A stretch of 64,000 bases of DNA from Aculops lycopersici (GCA_015350385.1 WNKI01000005.1:2291567-2355566); one strand, 5' to 3'. Shown: positions 1 to 12,348, numbered from the stretch's first letter. The notes: generated from the letters alone by a model not told the origin. Translations and numbers: made by a program.

Positions 1-3000
1 CAGGAATTGGATCATCGAGAGAAATCGAGGTTAACGACTGCTGGCGAGTCAAACCCTCGTGTCCCTCATTTGCAATGATTGAGTTTTGCGTCAAGTCACC
101 AGCAGGCTCCACTTGGTTGTCGTTGGTCAAGCTCATCTTTCTGTAAGCTCTTGAGGGTGCCAAATCGGGAGAATCGCGGACAGCATCCGTGTCTTCTTTT
201 GGGTCATTTTTAGAGGCTTCACTAGCATTGAGGTCAACTTTATCCATTTCCACTGTTGCTTTCTCTACAATTTGTTCCTTATCTCCATCTCCAACTTCGG
301 CTTTCTCCTCGTCTTCCATTTGGATCCCTCGACTCTCGGTAGGTATGCTCTGACTGATCGAGCTCACGAACGGCTTTTGAGTCTCAGACTCATTATCGAC
401 CTCCTCGCCATCATTGTCGCACTCATCTTTACCATCAACCTTTTCCACGATATCACCTTGTTTCTCTGCATGCTCGTTTGAGGAGTTTAGTTTCGAAGGC
501 ACTGGCTTGGAGGCAGATGTGCGATGTTGGCCCGGACTTTCGGCCGTTCGAATGGGCGAACAACCAGAGTCGGGGTACATTTGTTTGCAGAACTCGTCGT
601 AGCTGACCTTGGTATGAATGATTGCCAAGGTGTCGATCCAAACACGCCATCCACCATACTCGTACCTGATTGCATGATAGAGTAGCACTCTAAAGATGGC
701 CAGCACTTGATCTCGCACTAGCTGAGAGTCATCTATGGTTGAGTCAATGAGATTGATTAGCCAGTGTTGCCAAACCGACATTTGCAAAACAATCCTTCTA
801 TTTTCACGACTATTGACAATTAAGTTCCAAAAGTCTCTTATGAAGATCTTGCGTATATCTTCAGCACTTTGTTGTAATTCTTTGCGAAAAATAGGATGAC
901 TACGCTCCTCGTGTAGTAAACTTGCAATCACTTTGATAACCATGGGATTTTCAATGCGAACCTTGGATAAATCTCGTGCAGTTGGATCTTCTTGGACTTG
1001 ATCACCATCTGCATCGATCAGTAAATCGACTAAAGCTTGGTAAGTTTTCATGTTCAGTGGTTTGTAAGCCCTCAGTCTATCACATAGAAGCATAAATAAG
1101 TTGTTCGGTGTCATCATATCTTGCTTTCGTTTGTGCGTGCAGTGAGACAGGAACAAGCTTAGCAGTCTGATTGTCCTCAAGCGTATTGGCTCGCTCTTTG
1201 AACCTATTAGATTGAACAAAACCTTTATACCATGTTTTTGGTCAATCGCTGGAATCATGAGAGCAGGATGCTTACGAATTAACTCAGCTAGAGTGTCCAG
1301 AACATCTAATATGTTTTCTGGTTGCATGCAGGTGGACAGATAGTTTAGTATTCCTTGCGTTTCGTCCAACGGGATGCCATTTGCCTTTAATATCAATTCT
1401 CTAGCAAATGATAGAATGTGCGACCTGATAATCGTGAGATCATCTTGACTGGGTCTGAGGTTACTGTTGCGTCCCTTTTGATTTATACCCTTCTCGTCAC
1501 TAATCCAATAGTAGTATTTCAATGCATGCAGTGATTGCAAAACTGTTGAGACTCTTCTGATTTCACCAAATAGCAAATCAGCTACTAGTGTAGACTGAGT
1601 CTCATAGTAATCTGGTCTTGATAAGTCATCATTCTGAACCTGACCTCCCAAGCCTGCAGTAGAGGCGGCCGCTGCTGTTCCCGTGTAGGTCACGAATGGG
1701 CTAGAACCAGAATTGCTTCCAGTATACTTGCTGCTCGCATGTCTAGATCCATGCAGAAATTCAGTTGCTAGATAGCTATATAATTTGATCTGCAGTTTGG
1801 TGTCCGCATAAATCCACAAAGCTGGATTGAACAGTAAATTATCCATCAGATGTTTCAATAGCAATGAATCTCCTTGAGTCGATGATGATGTTAGTAGTGT
1901 CCGTGCTAAACTAAGGAATATGTCCAGCAACTTCTCACTCAATAAAGATCTCGAATTAGTTGATAAAGCGCAGGCAACCATCACAAAGCCGTTGTTTTGG
2001 ACAATCTCGTTGGCAAACCAGTGGGGTGAACTTTCTAATAGATCACATAAAAATCCAACCAACGAAGAACATGCTTCCGCGTCTCCCTTTGATGCGAATG
2101 CATCCAATAAGGGAAGCAGTGATTTTGTACAGCCTATTGATTGCAAAGTGGAGCATATTGGCTGTGTTATAATGGCTTTGGTATGTCCTTGTAAGGCTGC
2201 ATGAGGCGCTGATATGAAATAGTTTTGTGCCGAAGCCGATGTTGATGATCGGAATGGTGCTAGTTGAATCGATAGGGTTCCACTATCGACCGCGACGGGG
2301 GTGAATAGACAGAACAACGTCGAGGCTAAACGTTCGTCGTACAAAGCTCTTGATGTTTGAGGTGGAAGGTTTACATGACTCTCATTGCTGTACTTGAATT
2401 GGCCCATATAAGATGGACCTAATCTATGTAATGCACAAATTTGAGCTGGACTTAGGCCTTCGTTGAACAAGTACAGAGCCGACATTTGGCCGCAAAAGCA
2501 GTTAAGTTCGCCTGATCGATCGGCACTTGTTAAAGACCCGGAGCCGCCAATAAAACATTTGTCGAACACTTCGTTTGTTTGCACCTGCCATGGCATCTCT
2601 ATATTCGCTGCCAGTTGTCCATTTACATAAACCTTTATCTCTGATGCTCTCCATTTGTTGTGATAAGTAATTGCACAATGAATCCACTTGTAGGACGGAA
2701 ACTCATAAGCTACACAATGTTGCACACCCTTGCCCTTGACTCTAATTGATGTTAATACAAGACAATTCCCAGTGAAGTGAGCGGAGTAACCAAGCCCACT
2801 CTTTCCGGTTTTGAAATTGAATAGATATGGTTGGGCGATAGCTTTTGGCTCAAGAAAGAACCATGTATTGAATGACCATCCATTTTGGGTAGGCCATTTC
2901 TGGAATGGTGGCAGTGACATCATGGATCCTTTTGTTCCAGGAAAAGCAAAGAATGCATGGGGTCGACATCTTTGTTTGACATTAGCTTGCTGTAGAAAAT

Positions 3001-4000
3001 TTAATAGACTTGGATCGTGTCGGCTGAACTTCAAAATGGACTTTAATTCTTGGACATCGCAAGAGTGGGATATCAATAGATGAACCCATTCGCGCAGGAA
3101 ATGTTTTGTTAAACTCACATTTGAGGTTTGAGTTTGTTGTTGCTGGTTCTTAGGACTGTTGGAATCGTTACTATCGACTAAATAATCAGATAATAGATAA
3201 TTAATACACGCTATAAGTAAACCTTGTGCTGATTCTAAATGGAAAACAGACTTCTTGACTATCGCTACAAGAACACTTAGTACTTCTGAGATGATATTAG
3301 GTGGCAAATCTTTGAGGTGGTCGATGAAGAACGCCCTTAATACTTCTGGACTCTTGATGGCTGACAAATCCTCGGAAACTATCAATTGGAGGATAGAATC
3401 TGTTGGTTGACATTTTGATGTTGAATCTTCATTGCCAGTTGAAATTTTGTTACACACTGCTTTCAACCTTGTCAAATCATTCTCTTCTAGGCGTATGGAT
3501 TCTGTAATAGATTGTGGCTGACTTGAGGTGGAAGATGTCTCTTTGACCATCTCATTTACAGGACTAGTTACTGTTGCTGGTTCTGTTGCTATTGTTGGCG
3601 GTACTGTTTCCTTCTGATTTAGACTATCGGCTTGAGCGACTTCTGTCTTATCTTCTGTTTTTGGTTGTTGTTGTGATTGCTGTGTGTCATTATTGCTTAT
3701 TGTTTCAGGGATTTTATCGTTGACAATACTTGGAGTTTGTGTCTCATGGGTCTTGGTGTCAGCAACTTCTTCATTGTAATCCTGCTTTTCCATAACTGGA
3801 TGTGCATCTGCATTTTCAGAAGGGGGTCCAACATCATGATTCAATTCTATTGCAACTGGGTCAGCCGTCGACTCTGTCACGTCTCGTGACTCATCCTCGA
3901 CTGGCTTTGTCGCCGTGGTTTCGATTGCAATCTCATCCTTGACCCCCTTTTTAGCATCTACATCCTGCTTCTTCTTGTTGATGTCGGCTTCTAAAGCCAT
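1..4000 (-). CDS. Neurobeachin/LRBA/rugose-family BEACH protein, N-terminal part (partial, runs off left edge)
   Basis: One uninterrupted reading frame starts at the ATG at 4000-3998 and stays open to base 1, giving 1333 codons without a stop or intron. Residues 1 to about 185 are acidic and Q/S/T rich. Helical repeats follow, then a concanavalin-A-like domain at about 345-530 (PHAFFAFPGTKGSM, GLGYSAHFTGNCLVLTS, KCFIGGSGS, NCFCGQMSALYLFNEG). A DUF4704-type region follows to about 1130 (TLKYYYW-like ALKYYYWISD, IENPMVIKVIASLL, NSRENRRIVLQ, YEYGGWRVWIDTLAI). The end is an acidic linker. This order and these motifs are those of NBEA/LRBA/Drosophila rugose, large AKAP scaffolds acting in membrane trafficking and synapse function. 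The PH-like, BEACH and WD40 domains would lie beyond the left edge. NBEA and LRBA cannot be separated from this half. The gene is divergent from the PHKB homologue. Its single exon is unusual for a family that is intron-rich in most animals. Confidence 0.93.
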   Translation of the reverse strand, partial: MALEADINKKKQDVDAKKGVKDEIAIETTATKPVEDESRDVTESTADPVAIELNHDVGPPSENADAHPVMEKQDYNEEVADTKTHETQTPSIVNDKIPETISNNDTQQSQQQPKTEDKTEVAQADSLNQKETVPPTIATEPATVTSPVNEMVKETSSTSSQPQSITESIRLEENDLTRLKAVCNKISTGNEDSTSKCQPTDSILQLIVSEDLSAIKSPEVLRAFFIDHLKDLPPNIISEVLSVLVAIVKKSVFHLESAQGLLIACINYLLSDYLVDSNDSNSPKNQQQQTQTSNVSLTKHFLREWVHLLISHSCDVQELKSILKFSRHDPSLLNFLQQANVKQRCRPHAFFAFPGTKGSMMSLPPFQKWPTQNGWSFNTWFFLEPKAIAQPYLFNFKTGKSGLGYSAHFTGNCLVLTSIRVKGKGVQHCVAYEFPSYKWIHCAITYHNKWRASEIKVYVNGQLAANIEMPWQVQTNEVFDKCFIGGSGSLTSADRSGELNCFCGQMSALYLFNEGLSPAQICALHRLGPSYMGQFKYSNESHVNLPPQTSRALYDERLASTLFCLFTPVAVDSGTLSIQLAPFRSSTSASAQNYFISAPHAALQGHTKAIITQPICSTLQSIGCTKSLLPLLDAFASKGDAEACSSLVGFLCDLLESSPHWFANEIVQNNGFVMVACALSTNSRSLLSEKLLDIFLSLARTLLTSSSTQGDSLLLKHLMDNLLFNPALWIYADTKLQIKLYSYLATEFLHGSRHASSKYTGSNSGSSPFVTYTGTAAAASTAGLGGQVQNDDLSRPDYYETQSTLVADLLFGEIRRVSTVLQSLHALKYYYWISDEKGINQKGRNSNLRPSQDDLTIIRSHILSFARELILKANGIPLDETQGILNYLSTCMQPENILDVLDTLAELIRKHPALMIPAIDQKHGIKVLFNLIGSKSEPIRLRTIRLLSLFLSHCTHKRKQDMMTPNNLFMLLCDRLRAYKPLNMKTYQALVDLLIDADGDQVQEDPTARDLSKVRIENPMVIKVIASLLHEERSHPIFRKELQQSAEDIRKIFIRDFWNLIVNSRENRRIVLQMSVWQHWLINLIDSTIDDSQLVRDQVLAIFRVLLYHAIRYEYGGWRVWIDTLAIIHTKVSYDEFCKQMYPDSGCSPIRTAESPGQHRTSASKPVPSKLNSSNEHAEKQGDIVEKVDGKDECDNDGEEVDNESETQKPFVSSISQSIPTESRGIQMEDEEKAEVGDGDKEQIVEKATVEMDKVDLNASEASKNDPKEDTDAVRDSPDLAPSRAYRKMSLTNDNQVEPAGDLTQNSIIANEGHEGLTRQQSLTSISLDDPIP

Positions 4001-6003
4001 CCTGATCGATGATAATGGGATTATAAGTTTGCCGTTTTTCAATATCGGCTAGGGAATGCTTGGTTGTTTGTGATAGATAAAGTACTTAAATATATTGCTT
4101 GTTATTCAGTCATTTGCTTCTCCACAACCCAACCCTCTTCATTCAAACCAATGCATTGTTAGCAATGCTATCGGAATGATAAATTAATAAAGGATTATCA
4201 TGATTCAATAATTACGAATAGATGACATGAATTTTGGACAATGTAACAGTAGGCCCATGAGAGAGCCCTGTGAACTTTGTGTCAACGTAAAATGTGTTTG
4301 AGGGAACATAAAAACCTTGTGCCAGCGGCAACTTGTAAGCCCCAGCTCCTGCAGACTGCAACAGTGGCAGCATTTCCCTTGTCTCTGCGTTCGCCTCTTG
4401 TGTGCTTCATTCTGCGAGAGGCCATTGACGGCGACGACGATGACGGCGGCTGCATTGCAAGTAGCACACAAGAGGGATCACATTAGCTTTTTACATTAAA
4501 ACGGTAGCTTGTATTTTGATTATGTTCGCTGGGGGTGGCGATCATTTCTTTCCCCTCAACCACAGTTCGCCGAGCGAACTTTTCCAAATTTTGACCCATT
4601 CGCCACGAGTTACCTATAGGATCTGTTTAATCCCGCACATGTGTCCAGTCCTTCATCTGTTAGTTTCAATTTATGAGTTATAACTATACAAATTATATGG
4701 AAAAAGTAGAAGTATTATACCTTCAACTAGATATCAAGTAGTAAGGGCTTAGCGAGGTAAAACGGAACCACACAATGAATTGCACAAAATCAAGCGATAG
4801 CTACGCGAAAGATCTGTCTTGAAGACTTATTGATCAACTGGCATTTGCGAGGTTCATATGATGGTCGATCGGATTGGGATTATTCAAGGCATCAGGCAAG
4901 GATTTGCGCAATTTCGCAATGAAATCAACCATAAGCTATCATGAGAAAAACATAATCCAATCGCTACCAAATTGATGGACTTGAGCAACTGGTGGTTTAG
5001 TGTTGCGCGTGGTTAGTGATCATAATCCAAGTCCTTGTACCCGCAACTACTCATTTTCGCCAATATTGACTTGCCACACGCGAATGGATCATTGACCAAT
5101 ATAATCCCAGAGACCAACGACTTCATTTGAATATAACTGCATCTAGTGGCTGGACCACCAGTTAGGGAATGAGCCGAATATAGTCGCTAGGTGACTATTT
5201 GGCAGTACAATCCTCTTCTCTTGCCCAATCATACTGACGATGACATGACGACAAAGTTTAACAAGATCGCTATGTGTTGTTTTCGTAATCGGATGCAAAG
5301 CGGTAATAGAGCCATTGGTTACCATGATTGCAAATGCCAATAACAAGTAGCATCATTATCAATCGATTCAATCTTGAAGCGGCATTGAGATACTCGTGCG
5401 AGACTAATGAACAAGATAGTCCGTCATGTGCACAAAGATCGCCAGTTGCGATAAGGTATTTTTATTGCAACAGTTAAGTTGAGTTAAGTTTATCTTTCTC
5501 ATTAATATTTTGCTTACAACCAAAAACTTAGCTATGCCACCAGTACCCAATTTCCGTGGCGCTCACCAAATCATAAAATCACCAAGATACCAATAGTAAT
5601 ACATATAGCAACCAACTAACAACAAACCGCGCATGTTGACGCATAGCAATCGAAGATTATCTAATGTAATTCTCTCCTACGCGTTGCATCATATTATTAG
5701 AAGAAAAATAGGATCACAATTGAATCGATAGCACTACGTAAAGTATCAAACTGTTCAAACATGACGAACAAGAGGATCATTTGTTACAGACTAGCAAACC
5801 CTCAAGCATCTATGGTATTTGACCAGCTTTATTCATTAGTGCTCACTTGTTAGCTAATCTTGAGCTTGGTCGCTTACATCAAACATTGGCCATTTGGAAA
5901 ACTTGTTGCACATAATTCGAAGTGCAATTACAAGCTCGCAAAAATCCAAGTTCTCCAATTGTGCAACAGGCAAGTCTCATAAGGAATCTATCAGTTATCT
6001 ACA
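4001..6003. promoter_or_regulatory. Intergenic region between divergent NBEA-like and PHKB-like genes
   Basis: About 2 kb separates the two start codons, so the 5' control regions and any untranslated exons of both genes should lie here. Only short unrelated open frames are present and none resembles a known protein. No TATA box or other promoter element could be assigned with confidence. Confidence 0.4.
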
Positions 6004-9000
6004 ATGACCAAGACAAAGCATGATGAAGTTGTGGATCAATTGGATCAATTCTACATACAAGGTAAGCTCAATAATCCACGAATAGCAGTCGTTCAGTCAT
6101 ATCTGAAGCCAAACACTAATGATAACTTGCAACTTATCACCAACATACAAAACAGCCAAGCGACAAATACTGCAAAATCAGTCCGCTATTACTGGTCTAT
6201 TTCCCTCAAACTCGGCAGAGAAGTCTAGTGCCTCAATCAAGACAAGCCTTTGGGCTGCATCATCAGTTTTTGCCTTGTATTTAGCATACTCTAAGCGCGT
6301 AGACAATGATCAGGGTAAAGCACATGATCTTGGCCAATCGGTTGTCAAGTGCATGCGAGGCATCTTATTTGCTTGGATGCGTCAATCCGAAAAGGTGGAG
6401 GCCTTCAAAGCTAATCAAAGTCCAAAACACGCCCTACATTTGAAGTTCGACCTCAACTCTGGTCTAGCCAACGATTCAGATTATCCTCACTTGCAAATCG
6501 ATGTTGTTAGCCTCTATCTAATATTCTTATCAAACTTTATTGCATCCGGTTTAGACATTATATATTGCATGGATGAGGTAACATTCATCCAAAACCTTGT
6601 TTACTATGTAGAGAGAGCCTACAGAACACCAGATTACGGTAACTGGGAGCCAATATCACACAAGCAACCATTGGATTTGCAAACTCCAAACTCCAACGTT
6701 CCGCCAGTAGCTCACTCAAATAGTCACTACAGTGGCTACCAAGAGCCCATCAATTATCACAATTACCACAACAATGGACATATGGGTTCAAACTCTAACA
6801 CAAGCACCACGACTCCCTTAGATGGAAGATCCCTTGAGATTCACGCGACATCAATTGGAATGGCCAAGTCTGCACTTGAGGCCATCAATGGATGCAATCT
6901 CTTCGGCGGCAAAGGTGCCAATTGGTCGATAGTATACTCTGATATCGATGCCCACTCCCGTAACAGGAGTATCTTTGAAACTCTACTTCCCAGAGAATCA
7001 AGATCTAAAAATACAGACTCCTACCTGCTAGCAACCATCAGTTGGCCTTGTTTTGCAACAAGTGATCCAACATTGTATCAATCAACCAAAAGCAAGATAT
7101 TACGCAAGCTTAAGGGTAAATATGGGCTAAGAAGGTTCCTCAGAGATCCATACGGCACAGTGCTAGACCCGGAATCCATGGAGTATCAAAAGCAAATTGA
7201 TACTCTGTCACCCACCGCTGGCCAGCAGAATGAAAACTCAGGTTATAATCCAGTTCGAGGTGATAGCACACGAGAGCTAAGCTTCAGTAGTACGACTAGC
7301 GAGTCAAGTATCTCGCTAACTGCCGATCCACCGAAGTTGAAGCAACGAAAAAGTTCATACTTCTCGAGAAAGAATGTGATACGTACTCAAAGTTACCAGT
7401 CCCAAGACAGTCAAATCGGACACCCGCTACTGAGGGTTGAAAGCACCACAAAGATGTCGAAGAAGTTTGAACACATCGAGTCAGAATGGCCGCTCTTTGT
7501 TTGTTTCTTGATAATTGATGGAATCTTCAAGCAAGACATGGAACAGATATACGAGAACGAGAAGTTGCTTTACGAGCGATTGCTCAAGATAGAACCAACT
7601 CATGGTGATTACTTGATGCCTAAATATTACTACGTGCCACATGAACTGGTCAATAGCGAAAAGTGTCATCCGGATACAGTTGAGCGGGTTGCGAGCGCAG
7701 AAGGTAGTTCGAGTGATCAGATATATCTCACTGGTCAGTCTATATTGCTCATCACTCGACTCTTACTGGCTGGTCTCGTCCACCCTAACGAACTGGACCC
7801 CCTTAGAAGACACATGCCGTCTCATGATAGGCCAAAGCGAATAGGTAGGTACTCATCGTTTCAAGCGACATCCTCGGATTTAGTGGTTCAAACGGTTCTC
7901 ATTGCTGAATCGATCAGACTACAAGCGATGATGGCAAACTATGGCATTCAAACACAAACTCCCCTCGAAGTGGAACCAGTGCAGATTTGGTCCTCTTCAC
8001 AGTTGGTTAAGGTGTACGAGTATTTGGGTGTAAATGAGAAGTTGGGTCTGAAAGGTAGACCCTCGAGACCAGTGGGTGCGCTGGGTACAAGCAAATTGTA
8101 TCGCATCTGTGGACAAACAATACTATGCTATCCTCTGATCTTTGAGGTTTCGGACTTCTATCTCGCCCAAGACATGCTGTTGCTGATTGATGACATTCAG
8201 AATGAGCTCAACTTTATCGGCCGCTACTGGCGTATGTCAGGAAGACCAACAGTCTGTATAATTATTCGAGAAGAGCATCTACGAGACGTACACTTCAGAG
8301 ACTTGCTTGATCTTTTGGTTCAGTTCAAGAATGGCCAGCTCAAAAAGTCAGGCCTCCGTATCAAGACAGGGAGGCTACAAAATCTCATCAGCTCGTCTTG
8401 TATTGAGCACCTAGACTTCCTTCACCTGTTACCCCATGAGCATCTACCGCAATTCAAATCTTTTCGGCAGCTAGTCGAATCACCCAAACAATCTTTACTC
8501 TTGCCCCCTAGCAGTCCAGCCAGTTTTGAGACTGCTCAAGCACCGAAGAGTCGGCGATTTTTATGTTCTGCAAGCTCACACAACCTTCAAGCAATCGAAG
8601 AGATAGCCTCGAGTGGCGAAAACCTGAACGAAGAGGGACTTGTGTCGCCAACACCCGATAATGAAGCACCCGCCACTGCCGATGGTGACCTGGATGATCA
8701 CCTGGATTTTAATGCTTCAATATCGAGTGCTTATAAGGCCAACTCTCTAGATTTAGACCAAAACTACTCAACTCAACCTTGCAACTCAATCGACTATTAT
8801 GAATCTTACAAGGATGCACCAACTTGGCCTACTCTAATCGAGCTGCTAAGATCTTGTACCGAGTTGGGCGGTCAGTCTCAGTTACTGGCGATCCTATGGG
8901 AGCGAGAAGGATCAAAGTATAGCGTCGATGATATTAGTATAGAGGACAGACTTGAGCGTGTTTCTCATCTCGCTTGCCAATCCAGGAACTGGGCGGTGGT

Positions 9001-10351
9001 TAGGTACTGCAGTGCAGTGCTCAAGCGCTCGGTAGAATCCCTATCGCCTTGGTTAACTTCAATCCTCGTCAATGGCAAGCAAATTTCGCTTGGAACTGGG
9101 GCCAATGAGAAAATCATCAATAACCCGCTCACACCAACGGAAATCCATACCTTGATCTATTCAACTCTCAACACCAAAAACCCTTGCGATGCAGTGCTCC
9201 AGCAGGAGATTGCTCTCTACATTGGTCGTTTAATATCTACTCGACCAGATTATTTCGACGGTATCCTGACCATCCGGGTGACAAACTTTATGTCAGCTAT
9301 GCGAAGTTACCTGACCATCAAGACAAATGAATACAAGTTGAAGCAAGAGCAGCTGCAGAAACAGCAACAAGAGCAAACACCACAGCAACAACGTCAACGA
9401 GGGGACGAGGGGCAGATTACAAATTATCGAGCTGCTCACCAAAGGTCTTCACTGATACACAACCATCATAATAACAATCATTACCACCAAGATCTCCTCG
9501 ACCTAAGGATCAAACAAGAATCCCAGCCGTCGACATCAACGGGTGGACCGGCGGGCCATTCAAATCATAGTAGCATTTCTGGTCGACCAATATTCGACCT
9601 GAACTCAATCCCGAGCCAAACTTCCGGAAACCCCTACGATAATTCTTCAGCGACATATTTTAATTCATCTTTGCCTCAGATCAGAATTGATCCACCCCAA
9701 GAGGGTAGCTTCAATAGTGGTGCTAGAAATGTTAGTGCCGAGCCAAGACCTGCAAGATCTGTCAGGACAACGCAAAATCTCGTTGCACGATCTCTAGAAT
9801 CTCTATCGCCTTCAGATGTCCGCAAACTCTTGGTTAAAGTTTTGAACGATGACGAGTCGCTAACAATAAGTGACAGGCGACAAATTACGGGTGAACTCTG
9901 TCGGGTACCGAAAGATTTTTACGACAAAGTTTGGTCTTTATTAAGCTGCACCAATATTGGAGTTGTAATTGGAGGTAAATTATTACGATCGATACCCACA
10001 CTTACGAGTATGACTCAAGACGACCTCAACTTTGCGCTGAAAGTCGAGTCCCTTTTGAGTGCTATTGATTGCCCCAAGCTCAGACAGGTGAATGTGGAGT
10101 TACTAATGGCCTTACATGTTGTGCTTGAAAGGAATCCAGAGATTCGCTTCGACTCTGAGCCGTTGGATTTAGAGAAGATTATAAATCTATCCTTGGATAA
10201 GTTCCGACACGATCATGGACGAGACGACTTTGGATTGAAGGAGTTTTATACAACCTCCTCGCATACTGTTATGTTGTATGCAGTCAGAACTGTATTCGAC
10301 TGCCTGTTACCTGTTAAGTACAAGGGTCGAGCCGAGTGCAGGCCCAGTTGA
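6004..10351 (+). CDS. PHKB: Phosphorylase b kinase regulatory subunit beta
   Basis: CDS is join(6004..6061, 6156..10351), 1417 aa. The 94-bp GT-AG intron (6062-6155) is inferred because the first exon (VDQLDQFYIQ) matches the family's LWDKLDHYYR segment and joins in phase to AKRQILQNQSAITGLFP. The next stretches are PHKB-like: a GH15-glucoamylase-like half (SVVKCMRGILFAWMRQSEKV, LLPRESRSKNTDSYLLA, KLKGKYGLRRFLRDPYGTVL, ESEWPLFVCFLIIDGIF), then MPKYYYVPHELV, NYGIQTQTPLEVEPVQIW, YRICGQTILCYPLIFEVSDFY and the C-terminal calmodulin-binding-type region. YYYVP and GIQTQTP favour beta over alpha. Beta is a regulatory subunit of the hexadecameric kinase that activates glycogen phosphorylase. It is longer than the vertebrate protein (about 1,090 aa) because of an N/H-rich insert near residues 195-235 and a Q/H/S-rich insert near 1085-1215. 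The last residues are CRPS, with Cys at the position of the vertebrate CaaX Cys. A further upstream exon is possible. Confidence 0.95.
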
Positions 10352-10373
10352 TTGGTGTAATTTAAAAGAAGAG

Positions 10374-10379
10374 AATAAA
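10374..10379 (+). terminator. Candidate polyadenylation signal of the PHKB gene
   Basis: An AATAAA hexamer lies 23 bases after the PHKB stop codon, the only canonical hexamer immediately downstream. Assignment is by position only. Confidence 0.45.
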
Positions 10380-10539
10380 GGCGAGACAAACTGTTGAGAC
10401 GCAACCGGTGTTCTCGGGTCGGTCAGTATAATTCTGGAAAACGAAAGTGTAGAAAGACCGATCATTCCAAATTCTTTTTTGAGCTCCATACATTAGATTT
10501 TAGAAAGCGATTCTGGAGAGAAGAGTCCTCGGAAATAAT

Positions 10540-11225
10540 AAATGGATTAAGAGTTATACTTTTTGCAGTTATGGTAGTGGAAAATCTAATTTACCAGATA
10601 CCTTCCTGCGTCAAATAAACACCCAATCTTTCCATCATTGCACTCAAATCATCCTGAATAGGACTGTGTTAAGAATCACAATTTTGTCGAAAGTTATGCC
10701 TGCTAAATTTTATTATTATTGAGGCCTCGGAAGGGTATTGAGCATATTTCCGGACCTTGGACCTAACTCTTCCGACTGAATGTGCCAGAAATCTAGACCA
10801 ATCTTGCGCGAAAGTGGTTTAATTTCAGTATCTAACACCTGGTTCCCGCTGGGGACCCTCGGAAACCTAGCGCCGCAAATCTGGATTCTACTTGTTCCAT
10901 GTTGGCATTCTTTATTAGGGAATTGATTCAACAAGTTGTCCGGAGAATAGCAAAGAAGACTGCTTTCAAGTGACACCTATATTCCAAAAAGTATAAGTGA
11001 TTGCAGACATTTGAGGCAACCGGATGCTCAGAATCTTGTTTCTGAGTCGTTTGCAGGGTTCGTTTTTATGCTAGCCATCATAACTTCGGAATTAAAAGTG
11101 ACTTTTAGAAGCGGTTTTTTTCGGTTTGTTCTGCTCGAATTATTGGACACGATTCATGCGCATTGCACACTGTTAGCATTTCTGAAAAAGTAGCATTCGG
11201 ACTTATGGCGCTAGGTGGTCGGGGG
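10540..11225. repeat. Tandem segmental duplication, copy 1
   Basis: This segment recurs about 1.12 kb downstream. The last 280 bases (10946-11225) match copy 2 at an offset of exactly 1123 with only scattered substitutions. The preceding part is recognisable but much more diverged (for example the GAGGCCTC...GAGCATATTTCCGG block at 10721, offset 1111). No long reading frame is shared by both copies and the content matches no element I know. It could be decayed repeat sequence or an unannotated non-coding transcript. Confidence 0.8.
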
Positions 11226-11659
11226 TTCAACAAAACTTGAATTCGGTAGTGAGAGTGGTCTAATGTTGGGGTCAACTGCAAACCATTCTAGTTTTGGTCT
11301 GCTTATTTGCCGCTGTGGACACTTACGATTCGCGATCTTCAATACTCGGTCGAACCTACCGAATTGGGGACCCTTACAAAACCCTTACAGAAGCGCGGAC
11401 TCTAATTTTTCAAATAATACAGTGCCAGTTTTTGCATTAAATCTCTCGAGGTGACTAGTCCATTTTGGTGCCATTATTAGTAGTAAAATCGCTACCTCAT
11501 TTGATATTATGCTCTTAAGAGTAAAAATGAGGTTTGGACGCTGGTATGTGAATATCTTTCAGCACCAATCTGAACTTATATCCAGAATCTACCTTTAGAA
11601 TGCAATCAACAGGATTGGACGGCAGAAGAAGAGTTCTATCATCTAGTGGACTCAGGTTC

Positions 11660-12348
11660 GGCGATTGCCAGGGATGTGATAATAATTGAAAATCTCATTT
11701 ACCATATAATCTTATACTATTGCAGCTATATAAACTCCCAATCTTTTCGCCATGATACTCGAATTACTTTGAAGAAAACCGTTTTCAGAAATGACGATTG
11801 TGTTGAAAGTTATACCTTTTGGAATGATAATGAGGCCTCAGAAAAGCAATGAGCATATTTCCGGTACCATGCACAGAACTTATCCGATCGAAGTTGCCCG
11901 AGATCTAGCCCGATTTCGCGCACAAGAGGTTTGATTTTGGTATTTACTGAGCCTTCAGATCAACCCCGGCCCCCTCGATGACCTAGTGCCGTAAGGCGGT
12001 ATGAGGCTTGTCTATGGTTAGTGATCCTGATGAATGTGCTCACAATTGAACCTACAAGTTGCACGGAACATAGCAAAGAAGACTGCTTTCAAGTGACACC
12101 TATATTCCAAAAAGTATAAGTGATTGCAGACATTTGAGGCAACCGGATGCTCAGAATCTTGTTTCTGAGTCGTTTGCAGGGTTCATTTTTATGCTAGCTA
12201 TCATAACTTCGGAATTAGAAGTGACTTTTAGAAGCGGTTTTTTTCGGTTTGTTCTGCTCGAATTATTGTACACGATTCATCCGTAGTGCACAGTGTTAGC
12301 ATTTCTGAAAAAGAAGCATTCGGACTCATGGCGCTAGGTGGTCGGGGG
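11660..12348. repeat. Tandem segmental duplication, copy 2
   Basis: This is the second copy of the unit at 10540-11225. High identity runs over 12069-12348 and stops abruptly after the shared GGCGCTAGGTGGTCGGGG, where the two copies diverge completely (TTCAACAAAA against CCTTGCGGGC). The 5' part carries small insertions and deletions relative to copy 1. The sequence between the copies (11226-11659) holds no supported gene. Confidence 0.8.

Noticed and set aside
6119..6155. ATG at 6119 as the PHKB start
   Set aside because: It lies in the inferred intron and yields a non-homologous N-terminus. The exon at 6004-6061 gives a far better family match in phase.
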